Source: Chloroflexi bacterium HGW-Chloroflexi-4 (GTDB taxonomy: Bacteria; Chloroflexota; Anaerolineae; Anaerolineales; Anaerolineaceae). From it: a stretch of 50,507 nucleotides of DNA. The position numbers were made by a program, and so were the translations under genes. Positions 41,532 to 49,362 of this stretch are shown piece by piece. The DNA is taken from NCBI GenBank assembly GCA_002840715.1, contig PHBW01000029.1, forward strand, positions 1-50,507, written 5' to 3'. The notes beneath the pieces are model-generated. The model ran no database searches, was not told where the DNA came from, and saw nothing but the letters and a program-made list of their open reading frames with translations. The stretch's first letter is position 1; every line of letters begins with the position of its first letter.

Positions 41532-42089
41532 TCAGACTTCCATGATCTCTTTTTCTTTCTTGTGGCCGATCGTATCAACTTCAGAGATCATATGGTCGGT
41601 CAGTTTTTGAATTTCTTCCTCACCCAATTTCAGATCATCTTCTGAGATCATTTTTTCTTTTTCAAATTCTTTAAGATCTTTGATGATATCGCGTCTGACA
41701 TTGCGGATGGCGACCCGAGCTTCTTCGAGACGGCCATGGACCACTTTAACCAGATCGCGGCGGCGGTCTTCTGTCAATGGAGGCAGGTTAAGCCTAATGG
41801 CTTTGCCATCGTTGTTGGGGGTCAGACCTAAATCTGATGCCAAAATAGACTTCTCAATCGTTTTTAGAGAAGTCGGGTCAAAGGGTTTAATCAAAATGGC
41901 GCGCGCTTCAGGAATCGAAATCGAAGCCAATTGCATGAGGGGGGTTGGCATCCCGTAGTAGTCGATTGGGAGTTTTTCTACCAGCGCCGGGGTGGCGCGG
42001 CCTGTACGAATGCCAGTCAAATCATCTTCAAGCGAATTGAGCGCGCCCTTCATGTGATGTTCGGCATCTTTTACGGTCTCTTTGATCAT
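41532..42089 (-). CDS. frr: Ribosome recycling factor
   Basis: RRF splits post-termination ribosomes with EF-G. The product from ATG 42089 has 185 residues, the standard length, with LTGIRTGRATPALVEKLPIDYYG near the start and DRRRDLVKVVHGRLEEARVAIRNVRRDIIKDLKEFE later. A GGAGG site lies 6 bases upstream of this ATG; the longer reading to 42224 adds an unconserved hydrophobic extension and is rejected. First gene of frr-uppS-cdsA. Confidence 0.97.
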   Translation of the reverse strand: MIKETVKDAEHHMKGALNSLEDDLTGIRTGRATPALVEKLPIDYYGMPTPLMQLASISIPEARAILIKPFDPTSLKTIEKSILASDLGLTPNNDGKAIRLNLPPLTEDRRRDLVKVVHGRLEEARVAIRNVRRDIIKDLKEFEKEKMISEDDLKLGEEEIQKLTDHMISEVDTIGHKKEKEIMEV

Positions 42090-42217
42090 TGGATCCTCCA
42101 AAAAGAAGAATGTCGATTGTGGTAAAGCTGAACAGATTAAGGATACCTTAAAAAGCCAAAAAAATCCATTACATGGATGGCGAGGTAAAGAAATGATCAG
42201 AAACCTTATTTGACTGC

Positions 42218-42246
42218 TTGACAAACAAGAACGAAAGTTCTATAAT
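42218..42246 (+). promoter_or_regulatory. Consensus promoter with SOS-box-like operator
   Basis: TTGACA (42218-42223), exactly 17 bases, TATAAT (42241-42246): a fully consensus sigma-70 promoter. The spacer carries GAAC-GAAA-GTTC (42229-42240), a perfect match to the GAAC-N4-GTTC LexA box known from Gram-positive bacteria, so a bound repressor would block the polymerase. It drives the small gene at 42310. Confidence 0.72.
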
Positions 42247-42309
42247 AAAAATAGAACAAAATAACTAATTTAGTTGGCGCATAACTTGCATATTAAGGAG
42301 TAGAGACTA

Positions 42310-42561
42310 ATGGAGACGGACATGAATACTGGCATGCTTTGGTTTGATAATGATCCCAAGATTGATTTTTACGTTAAAATTATGCGCGCTGCTGACTATT
42401 ATCAAAAAAAATATGGACAAATCCCTGATGTTTGTTTTGTGCATCCCAGTATGAAAGTGGAAGCACCTTCCAAGACCATAGGTGTGGATGTTCAAGTTAA
42501 TCAGATGATCCTGCCAAACCACTTTTGGCTGGGTGTTAAACAGGCTTCATTGTCTGCCTAA
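42310..42561 (+). CDS. Small hypothetical protein under a consensus promoter
   Basis: An 83-residue soluble protein that I do not recognise. It contains MLWFDNDPKIDFYVKIMRAADYYQKKYGQIPDVCFVHPSM and ends with LPNHFWLGVKQASLSA. An AAGGAG site is 9 bases before the ATG; a second ATG at 42322 is also possible. It is monocistronic, with a perfect promoter containing an SOS-type box and a strong terminator. Well-organised expression signals support a real gene. If the operator is a LexA site, it is a damage-inducible protein. Confidence 0.75.
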   Translation: METDMNTGMLWFDNDPKIDFYVKIMRAADYYQKKYGQIPDVCFVHPSMKVEAPSKTIGVDVQVNQMILPNHFWLGVKQASLSA

Positions 42562-42576
42562 TATTATTATTGTTAG

Positions 42577-42608
42577 AGGCCTGAAGCATTGCTTCAGGCC
42601 TTTTTTTT
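42577..42608. terminator. Terminator after the small gene, shared with the convergent gene
   Basis: GGCCTGAAGC-ATT-GCTTCAGGCC (42578-42600) followed by TTTTTTT. The 3' arm overlaps the last codons of the convergent ParB-like gene. Confidence 0.93.
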
Positions 42609-43532
42609 CTTAAAAATTTTCTTTTTTATCCACTTGAAAAATTGACGAATATGTCTGAATGGACGGTTTGAAAAGCGATTCATAAAGTGGGTGGCTGCTT
42701 TCTCGAGGCTCACTTTTTCTTTGGATTCTTCAGCCAAATACCAACGGTGTTCAATGATCCATAAGTACAAGTCGGTTTCTGTCCGCTGTGGAAACTCTTT
42801 TAGAATCTTGTATTTACGAATGATCTTGACCAGCGGCATATATACTTCTTTATACCAACCCAGGGCTGCTTCTTCATCGGTGATTGGACGATCCAGTTTT
42901 TCTCCCATATACCAGCGGTGGACGCTGATATGCTGTAAAAGGCGGTCATATTGCCCGGGGATCGAAAAACGGCAATCCACACCGGGGATGGCAAGGTCAA
43001 GTTGTGAGCGTGTCAGAAATGTGGCATATTCGTGAGCCATCACCAAATCTTGAATGCTTGTGGTTTCATCTAATTTGCCGCGCACGTCAATTTCGATGAC
43101 GTATGCATCCATATAAGCCTGACCGCGTTCTCTTGCAACTGAGACGCGGTGATGACCGTCTCTCACAAAATACACTTCGCTGACTTTATATACATCAATG
43201 GGCGGCAAAATAATATCTTTAAAATATGCAGTGTTGACGCTTTCCCAGCGAGCACGAGTATTTGTTTGTTTAGGCAAAAAGGCACGGTCGAAATCATGAA
43301 AGCGGTTCACGCTCCCCACGATTTTGCTGGTTTCAATCTGTTTTACGCCCAGTGAGTGTTCACCGCGTAATGGAATATGCTGCAAGACTTCATGAAAAGG
43401 AAGTAAACGGTTATCGGTATTGCGGATCAAACTGAAAATCGACCGCCAAAAACCGCGCCGGTAGGCACGCGAAAAATCGTTTTTTGATTGGTAATATGGA
43501 CTATCTACGTAAGATGAAAATTTCTTGAACAT
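42594..43532 (-). CDS. ParB/sulfiredoxin-fold domain protein
   Basis: A 312-residue protein. ATG 43532 follows a GAGG site and is preferred to the TTG at 43544. Residues about 75-145 resemble a ParB N-terminal (ParB/Srx) domain: WESVNTAYFKDIILPPIDVYKVSEVYFVRDGHHRVSVARERG, with the GHHR nucleotide-binding motif. The C-terminal half is helical with repeated Trp/Tyr motifs (HRWYMGEKLDRPITDEEAALGWYKEVYMPLVKII and HRWYLAEESK). It ends in a Lys-rich tail. No DNA-binding HTH is apparent, so a chromosome partition role is unlikely. Last gene of the operon starting at 47175; function unknown. Confidence 0.72.
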   Translation of the reverse strand: MFKKFSSYVDSPYYQSKNDFSRAYRRGFWRSIFSLIRNTDNRLLPFHEVLQHIPLRGEHSLGVKQIETSKIVGSVNRFHDFDRAFLPKQTNTRARWESVNTAYFKDIILPPIDVYKVSEVYFVRDGHHRVSVARERGQAYMDAYVIEIDVRGKLDETTSIQDLVMAHEYATFLTRSQLDLAIPGVDCRFSIPGQYDRLLQHISVHRWYMGEKLDRPITDEEAALGWYKEVYMPLVKIIRKYKILKEFPQRTETDLYLWIIEHRWYLAEESKEKVSLEKAATHFMNRFSNRPFRHIRQFFKWIKKKIFKKKKA

Positions 43533-43547
43533 AATAAACCTCAATAA

Positions 43548-44204
43548 TTACTTGTGCCAGGAATGTTTCTTGGGTGTATCGATAATCAACACTCGATATC
43601 CGTAAGTGTTTACCACTTTTGTTTTTTCAATGCTGGTCATCATCACCGTATCTTGTCTGTATACATGGATGTGTCCGTGAAGGTGAAGGTTGGGTTGAAA
43701 GACTTTAATCAGCCAGTTGAAGGCTTTTATTCCCTGATGCGGTCTGTCAGACATGTCATGAATATGAAAGGGTGGAGCATGAGTGACAAATACATCCAAA
43801 TATCGTCCAAATCTCGCTTTGTTGATCAATAAACCCGGCACCAATTGAAAAACTTTCATCCAATATTCAGATTGGGTATATTGATACGGTCCACGGTTAT
43901 AACGCACACTGCCTTCAAGACCTGCTAATAATAATCCGGTATCATCTTCATGAACTTTTTGATGCAAGTCAAACGCTCCCCATGGAGAAGTGCGAAAAGC
44001 GCCTGACTCGGTGTATTCAACTTTGCTTGCGTGGTTACCACGGACGTAGTACATGGGCACATTCAGCATACCAATGATGTATTCAAGATAAAAATACGGT
44101 AAATCACCACATGAAATGACAAGATCAATATCAGGGAATTTTTCAACGATCATCGGGCTGTAAATAAAGCCGATTTCTGCATCGCTGACTGCCAGTATCT
44201 TCAT
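43548..44204 (-). CDS. Metallophosphoesterase
   Basis: A 218-residue calcineurin-type phosphoesterase. Motifs: AVSDAEIG (a variant of the usual DxH), VISCGDLP (GD), YVRGNHASK (GNH), VFVTHAPPF and LHLHGHIHVYR (GHxH). The first motif has Glu in place of the usual His, as in some cytoplasmic families. The ATG at 44204 follows AAGGA; the reading from 44213 starts with TTG. It lies between acpS and the ParB-like gene with short gaps. The substrate is unknown. Confidence 0.85.
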   Translation of the reverse strand: MKILAVSDAEIGFIYSPMIVEKFPDIDLVISCGDLPYFYLEYIIGMLNVPMYYVRGNHASKVEYTESGAFRTSPWGAFDLHQKVHEDDTGLLLAGLEGSVRYNRGPYQYTQSEYWMKVFQLVPGLLINKARFGRYLDVFVTHAPPFHIHDMSDRPHQGIKAFNWLIKVFQPNLHLHGHIHVYRQDTVMMTSIEKTKVVNTYGYRVLIIDTPKKHSWHK

Positions 44205-44216
44205 CGCATCCAATCC

Positions 44217-44600
44217 TTATTTGATTGGCAGTTCAACCAATGCTGTTACAGAGGCTATAGCATAGGAGCGGGTATGAGAGATCGAAAGCGACCAGGCGCT
44301 CCATCCAGCTTGAGATGCAGCTTCGGCTGCTTGAGTGTGCAGAATCAATTCGGGTTTGCCATTGGTATCGTTGAGGATTTCCAAATCCTGCCAGCTTACC
44401 TTACCAATGCCGCAGCCAAGAGCTTTGGCGGCGGCTTCTTTGGCAGCGAACAGACCGGCGAGGTGCTGCATGGATTGGTCGGTTCCGCTTAATTCTCGCT
44501 GTGTAAAAACCCGGCGAAAAAATCGCCCTTTGATGCGCGGATTTATTTTTTGAAAGCGGTCAACCTCAACCAGATCTACACCGGTGGCGATGGAGTTCAT
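44217..44600 (-). CDS. acpS: Holo-[acyl-carrier-protein] synthase
   Basis: AcpS transfers 4'-phosphopantetheine from CoA to acyl carrier protein. The 127-residue product has the metal-binding start GVDLVEVDRFQKI, then FTQRELSG, the core LAGLFAAKEAAAKALGCGIGKVSWQDLEI, and the C-terminal SLSISHTRSYAIASV. Its start codon shares a base with the stop of the upstream M16-like gene (TAATG), indicating coupled translation. Confidence 0.95.
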   Translation of the reverse strand: MNSIATGVDLVEVDRFQKINPRIKGRFFRRVFTQRELSGTDQSMQHLAGLFAAKEAAAKALGCGIGKVSWQDLEILNDTNGKPELILHTQAAEAASQAGWSAWSLSISHTRSYAIASVTALVELPIK

Positions 44601-45892
44601 TATTTCTTGCCCTTACCCGGTCCGGCTGAAGCAATGATCAGCCGTTTTGGATCAATGTATTTCTGTGCTGCTTTAAGAACCTTCTCAGGTGTGACTTCTC
44701 TTACGAGGTCAGGGTAGCGCTGAAAATAATCCAACCCGAGACTGAAGCGTTCTAGGTTGAGAATTGAATTTGCGACACCCGAATTGGATTCAAGCGATAA
44801 AGGTAAACGGCCAATGTAATTCGCTTGACTGTCATCCAGTTCAGATTGGAGCACAGGCTCGCTGCAGAATTTTTCAAGTTCCTGGATGATCAATTTTATG
44901 GCTTTATCGGTGTTGGCAGGGTTTACCCCGGCAGCCACCTCCCATGATCCGCCTTCGATCCATGAGTTAACACTGGTTGAAGCATAATAAGCTAGACCCG
45001 CTTTTTCACGCACTACATCGCCGATTCTGCCCATCATGCCGAATTGTCCGAGGATGTTGTTGCCCAATGAGACGGCCAGGTATTCAGGAGCGCTTCGCTT
45101 TGGCCCTAGAGTGCCCATGACGATATCCGTCTGGCTTTTGCCTGCCAGTGAGATGTGTTCACGGAAGGTTTTTTGAGGGGCAGTGATTACCGGGAAAGGT
45201 TTAACCTTTACTAAATCGGGGTTTTTCCACTCACCCAGTTCTTTTTCAAAAAGTGAAAAAACTTCTTCAGGTTTTACTGCGCCGACAACCACCACTACCA
45301 TATTGTCAGGTCCAAAATGGACGGCATGGAAGTCTGCCAGGTCTTGCCGGGAGATGGCTGTTATGGTTTCGGTATAGCCGTCTTCAGGGAACCCGTAGGG
45401 ATGGTTTGGGAAGAGATGGCTGTCAAAAGCGAGTGAAGCTCTGTCTGAAGTATCTTGTGCGCGGATTGCCAACCCTGTCAGTAATTGTTGTTTAAGGCGG
45501 TCAAAATATTGCTCAGGAAAGGTCGGGTTTAGCAGACTATCTGCCATGGTTCTTACCAGCAATGGCAGGTCTTCAGCCAAAGCCCGGCCACCAACACTGG
45601 TGTTGTGCACACTTGCGCCAAATCCCAGACTGGCGCCGGCGGATTCCAGTCTTTCAAAAATGGTTTGAAAATCGGCATTCTTGGTTCCGCGCATCAATGA
45701 CATGGAAGTAAAATGAGCCAACCCCAGTTTCTCGCGTGGATCAAACTGGCTGCCTGCTCCCAACATGCCCGAGACAACCACAGAAGCGCTGTTGAAGTTG
45801 CTGCGCACGAGCAACGTTATGCCGTTTGCGAGTACTTTTCGATGAATATCGTGCGGCCCTGGAATGGATGTATGTAAACTTACGCTGCTCAT
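44600..45892 (-). CDS. M16 peptidase homologue, catalytically inactive partner
   Basis: A 430-residue cytoplasmic M16 protein. ATG 45892 overlaps the stop of the upstream M16 gene by 4 bases (ATGA) and matches the family start; a reading to 46018 is rejected. The zinc motif HxxEH is absent: the corresponding segment reads LGLAHFTSMSLMRGT. The C-terminal M16 fold is otherwise intact, including the glycine-rich LGNNILGQFGMMGRIGDVVREKAGLAYYAS. Such proteins form a dimer with an active M16 partner, as in mitochondrial processing peptidase and paired bacterial M16 proteins. Confidence 0.9.
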   Translation of the reverse strand: MSSVSLHTSIPGPHDIHRKVLANGITLLVRSNFNSASVVVSGMLGAGSQFDPREKLGLAHFTSMSLMRGTKNADFQTIFERLESAGASLGFGASVHNTSVGGRALAEDLPLLVRTMADSLLNPTFPEQYFDRLKQQLLTGLAIRAQDTSDRASLAFDSHLFPNHPYGFPEDGYTETITAISRQDLADFHAVHFGPDNMVVVVVGAVKPEEVFSLFEKELGEWKNPDLVKVKPFPVITAPQKTFREHISLAGKSQTDIVMGTLGPKRSAPEYLAVSLGNNILGQFGMMGRIGDVVREKAGLAYYASTSVNSWIEGGSWEVAAGVNPANTDKAIKLIIQELEKFCSEPVLQSELDDSQANYIGRLPLSLESNSGVANSILNLERFSLGLDYFQRYPDLVREVTPEKVLKAAQKYIDPKRLIIASAGPGKGKK

Positions 45893-47175
45893 GATGGGTT
45901 CTCCTCGGGGCGATAAATGCCAAGCACTCTTCTTTGAGGTGCCAAGTATTCTCTGGCTTTGGCGAGAAGTTTTTCTGCAGTCACCTGCTCCAGATTTTTG
46001 ACATATTCTAAAAACCATGAGTAATGGCTGAACATTTCAGAGTAACCCAACCAGAAACCCTGGTTGGTGATGTTCTCACTGCCGTAAACAAACATGGCAC
46101 GGGCTTGCTTGACCGCTCGATCTATTTCAGCTTGCATGACCGGGCTGTCCAGCAGGCGGGCGATCTCGTCGTCCAGTTTTTGCAATACTTTTTCAGGGCT
46201 GCTGTCTGGACGTACTGTAATGGTTATTCCGTAGAGATAGGGATCCAGTGTGGCTTGCAACGAACCGTTGACACTGACAGCCAGTTCTTTTTCGACCAAA
46301 GCACGGTAGAGACGGCTGGTTTTATTTGAAATTCCGCCGCCTCCAAACATATTAAGGCCCGATGGCCCGGTGAACAAACTGTCTAGTACAGTGAAGATAA
46401 AGAAATCTTCTTCAGATGCAGCAGGAGCGCGCCAGGTCATCTCGATATAAGTGGTCTCACCCAGGCCAGTCACTTCAATCCGTTCTTCTTTTTGTAAAGC
46501 CGGTTCCCGCAAGTCACCCGTGGGCGGCACCATTTGCGCCGGGATGGATTCATAACGTTGGCGTAACTTCTCAAACATCTCATCCGTATTAAAATCACCA
46601 GCCACGGCCACAACCGCGTTGGCAGGATTGTAATAAGAACGATAATGTTGATATAAGTCATCACGCGTGATGGCGCGTAAATCTTCAATGCTGCCGATGA
46701 CCTCATTGCGATACGGATGTGTTTTGAAAGCTGCCAACTGCATGGCTTCTTCTAGCTTAAACAGTGGATCGTTTTCACTGCCTTCACGTTCAGAAATAAT
46801 TACCGTGCGTTCAGAATCCACCTCTTCAGGGTCAAACTCACTGTTGACCATGCGATCCGATTCAAGATTGAGCGAAAGATCAACCTTGTCTGCCGGCATG
46901 GTTTCAAAGAATGTCGTCCAATCCAAATGGGTAAAGGCGTTCCACATTCCTCCGTCGCGAGAAATTGCGCGGTCCAACACTCCTGCCGGAAAGGTAGGTG
47001 TGCCTTTAAATTGCATATGTTCAACCCAATGCGAAATTCCGGTTTTTCCGGCTGTTTCATACCGTGATCCCACTCGATACCAAACCCAGTGGCTGATAAT
47101 CGGTGAAGTGTGAATTTCTTTCAACAGTATCTTTAATCCATTATTCAAGTTAAAACTTACGATGTGATCGGTCAT
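45889..47175 (-). CDS. M16 zinc peptidase, active subunit
   Basis: A 428-residue M16 metallopeptidase with the inverted zinc motif HWVEH (in TGISHWVEHMQFKGT) and, about 75 residues on, the third-ligand region LEEAMQLAAFKTHPYRNEVIG. The C-terminal half has the second M16 domain with GGGGISNKTSRLYRALVEKELA. It is first in an operon of five: active M16, inactive M16, acpS, phosphoesterase and ParB-like. The inactive partner follows with a 4-base overlap. Probable substrates are peptides; none can be named. Confidence 0.92.
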   Translation of the reverse strand: MTDHIVSFNLNNGLKILLKEIHTSPIISHWVWYRVGSRYETAGKTGISHWVEHMQFKGTPTFPAGVLDRAISRDGGMWNAFTHLDWTTFFETMPADKVDLSLNLESDRMVNSEFDPEEVDSERTVIISEREGSENDPLFKLEEAMQLAAFKTHPYRNEVIGSIEDLRAITRDDLYQHYRSYYNPANAVVAVAGDFNTDEMFEKLRQRYESIPAQMVPPTGDLREPALQKEERIEVTGLGETTYIEMTWRAPAASEEDFFIFTVLDSLFTGPSGLNMFGGGGISNKTSRLYRALVEKELAVSVNGSLQATLDPYLYGITITVRPDSSPEKVLQKLDDEIARLLDSPVMQAEIDRAVKQARAMFVYGSENITNQGFWLGYSEMFSHYSWFLEYVKNLEQVTAEKLLAKAREYLAPQRRVLGIYRPEENPS

Positions 47176-47290
47176 TCAACCTCTAATCAACTGTATAATT
47201 ATTTGTTAAATATAGCATAAGCCAATCACTAAGGGTAGGTAACCACCATTAAAGGGTTTACATTGTTGATTCACAGAAATGGGATAGATC

Positions 47291-48637
47291 ATGGAAAATC
47301 AAACTGATCGACAAGTCGCAATTATTGGTGCCGGCCCGGCCGGACTTTATGCTGCTCAAAAATTATCCGCGCAGGGTTATGGTGTGGCCATTTTCAACCG
47401 TGACATAAAACCGGGTGGCTTGGTGGAATACGGCATCTTTTTGGACAAACACAAGATCAAGAATGGTTTTCGAACACAATTTCGGCAAATTCTTGATCAT
47501 GAAATTGTGAGTTATTTTGGCAATGTCACCATTGGCAAAAATGGCAAAGTCCGCATTGAAGACCTTCTGCAATGGGGTTTTGCTGCGGTATTGGTGACTT
47601 GCGGCGCTCAAGGAACCAAATTGATTAATTTGCCTGGTGAAGCCCTAAAGGGGGTGTACCATGCCAAGGATTTGGTCTATCACTACAATCAACTGCCCCC
47701 ATTCAGTGGTTATCAATTTGACATCGGCAAGAAAGTCATGATAGTGGGTGGCGGCAACGTGATGACGGATATCGCTCATTACTTGTTAAAGTATCGCGAT
47801 GTTGAAGAAATTACTGTAATCATCCGCCGAGGCCCCGACGAAGTCAAGTTTGATCAAAAAGAAATGCTGCCTATTCTTGCTTACCTTGATCTGGAGGATT
47901 TCAGAGCAGAAATGAAACGGGTGTCACCTGCCATGCTTGCCATCGATCAAGACCCCGAAGCAGCCGAGCATTGGATTCTGGCAGGCTTGCCGAAAGCATG
48001 CCCCAAAGAACATAAAGGCAGAATTCTATTGCGGTTTATGCAATCCCCGAAAGAAATATTGGCTGATCCACATGGATCAGTGGCAGGTGTGAAATTGGAG
48101 CGCAATTTACTTAAGCGACATGAAGATACGGTCACCGCTAATGGAACTGGCGAATTTATTCAACTGGATGTGGATACAGTGATTTTTGCCATTGGAGACA
48201 GTGTCAATGATGATCTGGCATTGCCGATGCGTCAAAATGAGATTGCGCACGCCTCGCATCCCAGATATATGGTGGAGGGTATCACCTTTGAAGTTGGCAA
48301 TCCGGCGACCGGCGACCCCTTGCCTGGAGTTTTTTACGCCGGTTGGTCGCGGAACCCGAGCACCGGGTTGGCAGGTATTGCCCGCCGAGATGGCGTATTT
48401 GCGGCTACCGCGGTTGCTGAGTTTCTCTCTTCAGCAGAAAAATATGTGTCCATATCTATTCATGAACTTTACCGGCGCTTGGATGCTTTGCAGGTCAGTT
48501 ATGTCAATCAGGAAAGGTTAAAGCTGCTTGAATCAGACGAGCAAATTCAGGCTGAAAAACTGGGTTTGGAGGAATATAAGTATTCCACCAATGAAGAGAT
48601 GCTTAAAGTGATGGGATTGCCAGAAAAATCTTATTAA
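47291..48637 (+). CDS. Adrenodoxin/ferredoxin-NADP reductase-like flavoprotein
   Basis: A 448-residue flavoprotein related to FprA/adrenodoxin reductase and the small subunit of glutamate synthase. The FAD motif is VAIIGAGPAGLYAAQKLSAQG, followed by KPGGLVEYGI. The NADP-binding motif is MIVGGGNVMTDIAHYLL with RRG (residues about 178-182) likely contacting the phosphate. A late FAD motif reads GVFYAGWSRNPSTGLAGIARRDG. No iron-sulfur cysteines are present, so it should pass electrons from NADPH to a separate ferredoxin. It is single, and divergent from the M16 operon. Confidence 0.88.
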   Translation: MENQTDRQVAIIGAGPAGLYAAQKLSAQGYGVAIFNRDIKPGGLVEYGIFLDKHKIKNGFRTQFRQILDHEIVSYFGNVTIGKNGKVRIEDLLQWGFAAVLVTCGAQGTKLINLPGEALKGVYHAKDLVYHYNQLPPFSGYQFDIGKKVMIVGGGNVMTDIAHYLLKYRDVEEITVIIRRGPDEVKFDQKEMLPILAYLDLEDFRAEMKRVSPAMLAIDQDPEAAEHWILAGLPKACPKEHKGRILLRFMQSPKEILADPHGSVAGVKLERNLLKRHEDTVTANGTGEFIQLDVDTVIFAIGDSVNDDLALPMRQNEIAHASHPRYMVEGITFEVGNPATGDPLPGVFYAGWSRNPSTGLAGIARRDGVFAATAVAEFLSSAEKYVSISIHELYRRLDALQVSYVNQERLKLLESDEQIQAEKLGLEEYKYSTNEEMLKVMGLPEKSY

Positions 48638-48641
48638 AAGA

Positions 48642-49139
48642 TTATTTTTTGACCGAGTGTCTGAAGGGGAACATCATTACAAAACCGATGGCGATGATGG
48701 CCAGCCCGATTTCCATGCCGCGGGCTTGCCAAACCCCAAACAGGGGCACTCCTGGCAGTGGATGTGAGCCAATCCCGAAGATGTCTGCCATGCCGGAAAA
48801 GACTGCAACTACATAGCCTGTGCTTACGAACCTTAAACCGATGTCGGCTGGAATACTCGGAATCTGCTTTCGCCATAATGCGTGAATGGCGACATATCCG
48901 CCGATGCACATGATGGCCATACCGATCAACATGACAGCGATTTGAACAAATCCAACCACCGGACTGCGGTCCAGAAAAAACCATCCAGGTTGTGCACCAA
49001 TTAAAAAGAAAATAAATCCAACAAAAGCGGTTGACAATGAAAAACGGATTCTGTTCCTCTGCAAAGGCGGCAGGGGTATATCAATATTCATTTCCATTTG
49101 TTTTGCTGATTGGGTGGATTTTTCTTTTGGACTAGTCAT
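48642..49139 (-). CDS. Four-segment membrane protein, unknown function
   Basis: A 165-residue protein with a polar N-terminus (about 30 residues) and four hydrophobic segments (STAFVGFIFFLIGAQ; VGFVQIAVMLIGMAIMCIGGYVAI; LRFVSTGYVVAVFSGMADIFGI; MEIGLAIIAIGFVMMF). There are no recognisable motifs. It stands alone between the flavoprotein gene (convergent, 4 bases away) and the ribosomal protein S1 gene. I can assign no role. Confidence 0.65.
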   Translation of the reverse strand: MTSPKEKSTQSAKQMEMNIDIPLPPLQRNRIRFSLSTAFVGFIFFLIGAQPGWFFLDRSPVVGFVQIAVMLIGMAIMCIGGYVAIHALWRKQIPSIPADIGLRFVSTGYVVAVFSGMADIFGIGSHPLPGVPLFGVWQARGMEIGLAIIAIGFVMMFPFRHSVKK

Positions 49140-49319
49140 TACGGCAGGATTAACTCCATTAGTTTTTCAGTCTTAATGTTTCAGCCCGGATACTTATGAG
49201 TATATCTCATTTTTAATATTAAATTCGAAAACATTGTTTATTTGATTGAGTGCAAGGTGAATTTATTATGAGTGTGAGACTTGGGTTTAAAAAGTGTCAT
49301 TTGTCATAAAAGTGATAAA

Positions 49320-49344
49320 AAAAGCGCGCCCTATTGGGCGCGCT
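49320..49344 (-). terminator. Terminator after rpsA
   Basis: AGCGCGCCC-TATT-GGGCGCGCT (49323-49344) preceded on the plus strand by a run of A, which is a T-run after the stem on the minus strand. Confidence 0.92.
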
Positions 49345-49362
49345 GAATAAATTTTTTGGTAA

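Noticed and set aside
42594..43532. A chromosome-partition ParB.
   Set aside because: Only the nucleotide-binding-type N-terminal motif is present; there is no HTH domain, no parA partner and no parS site seen.
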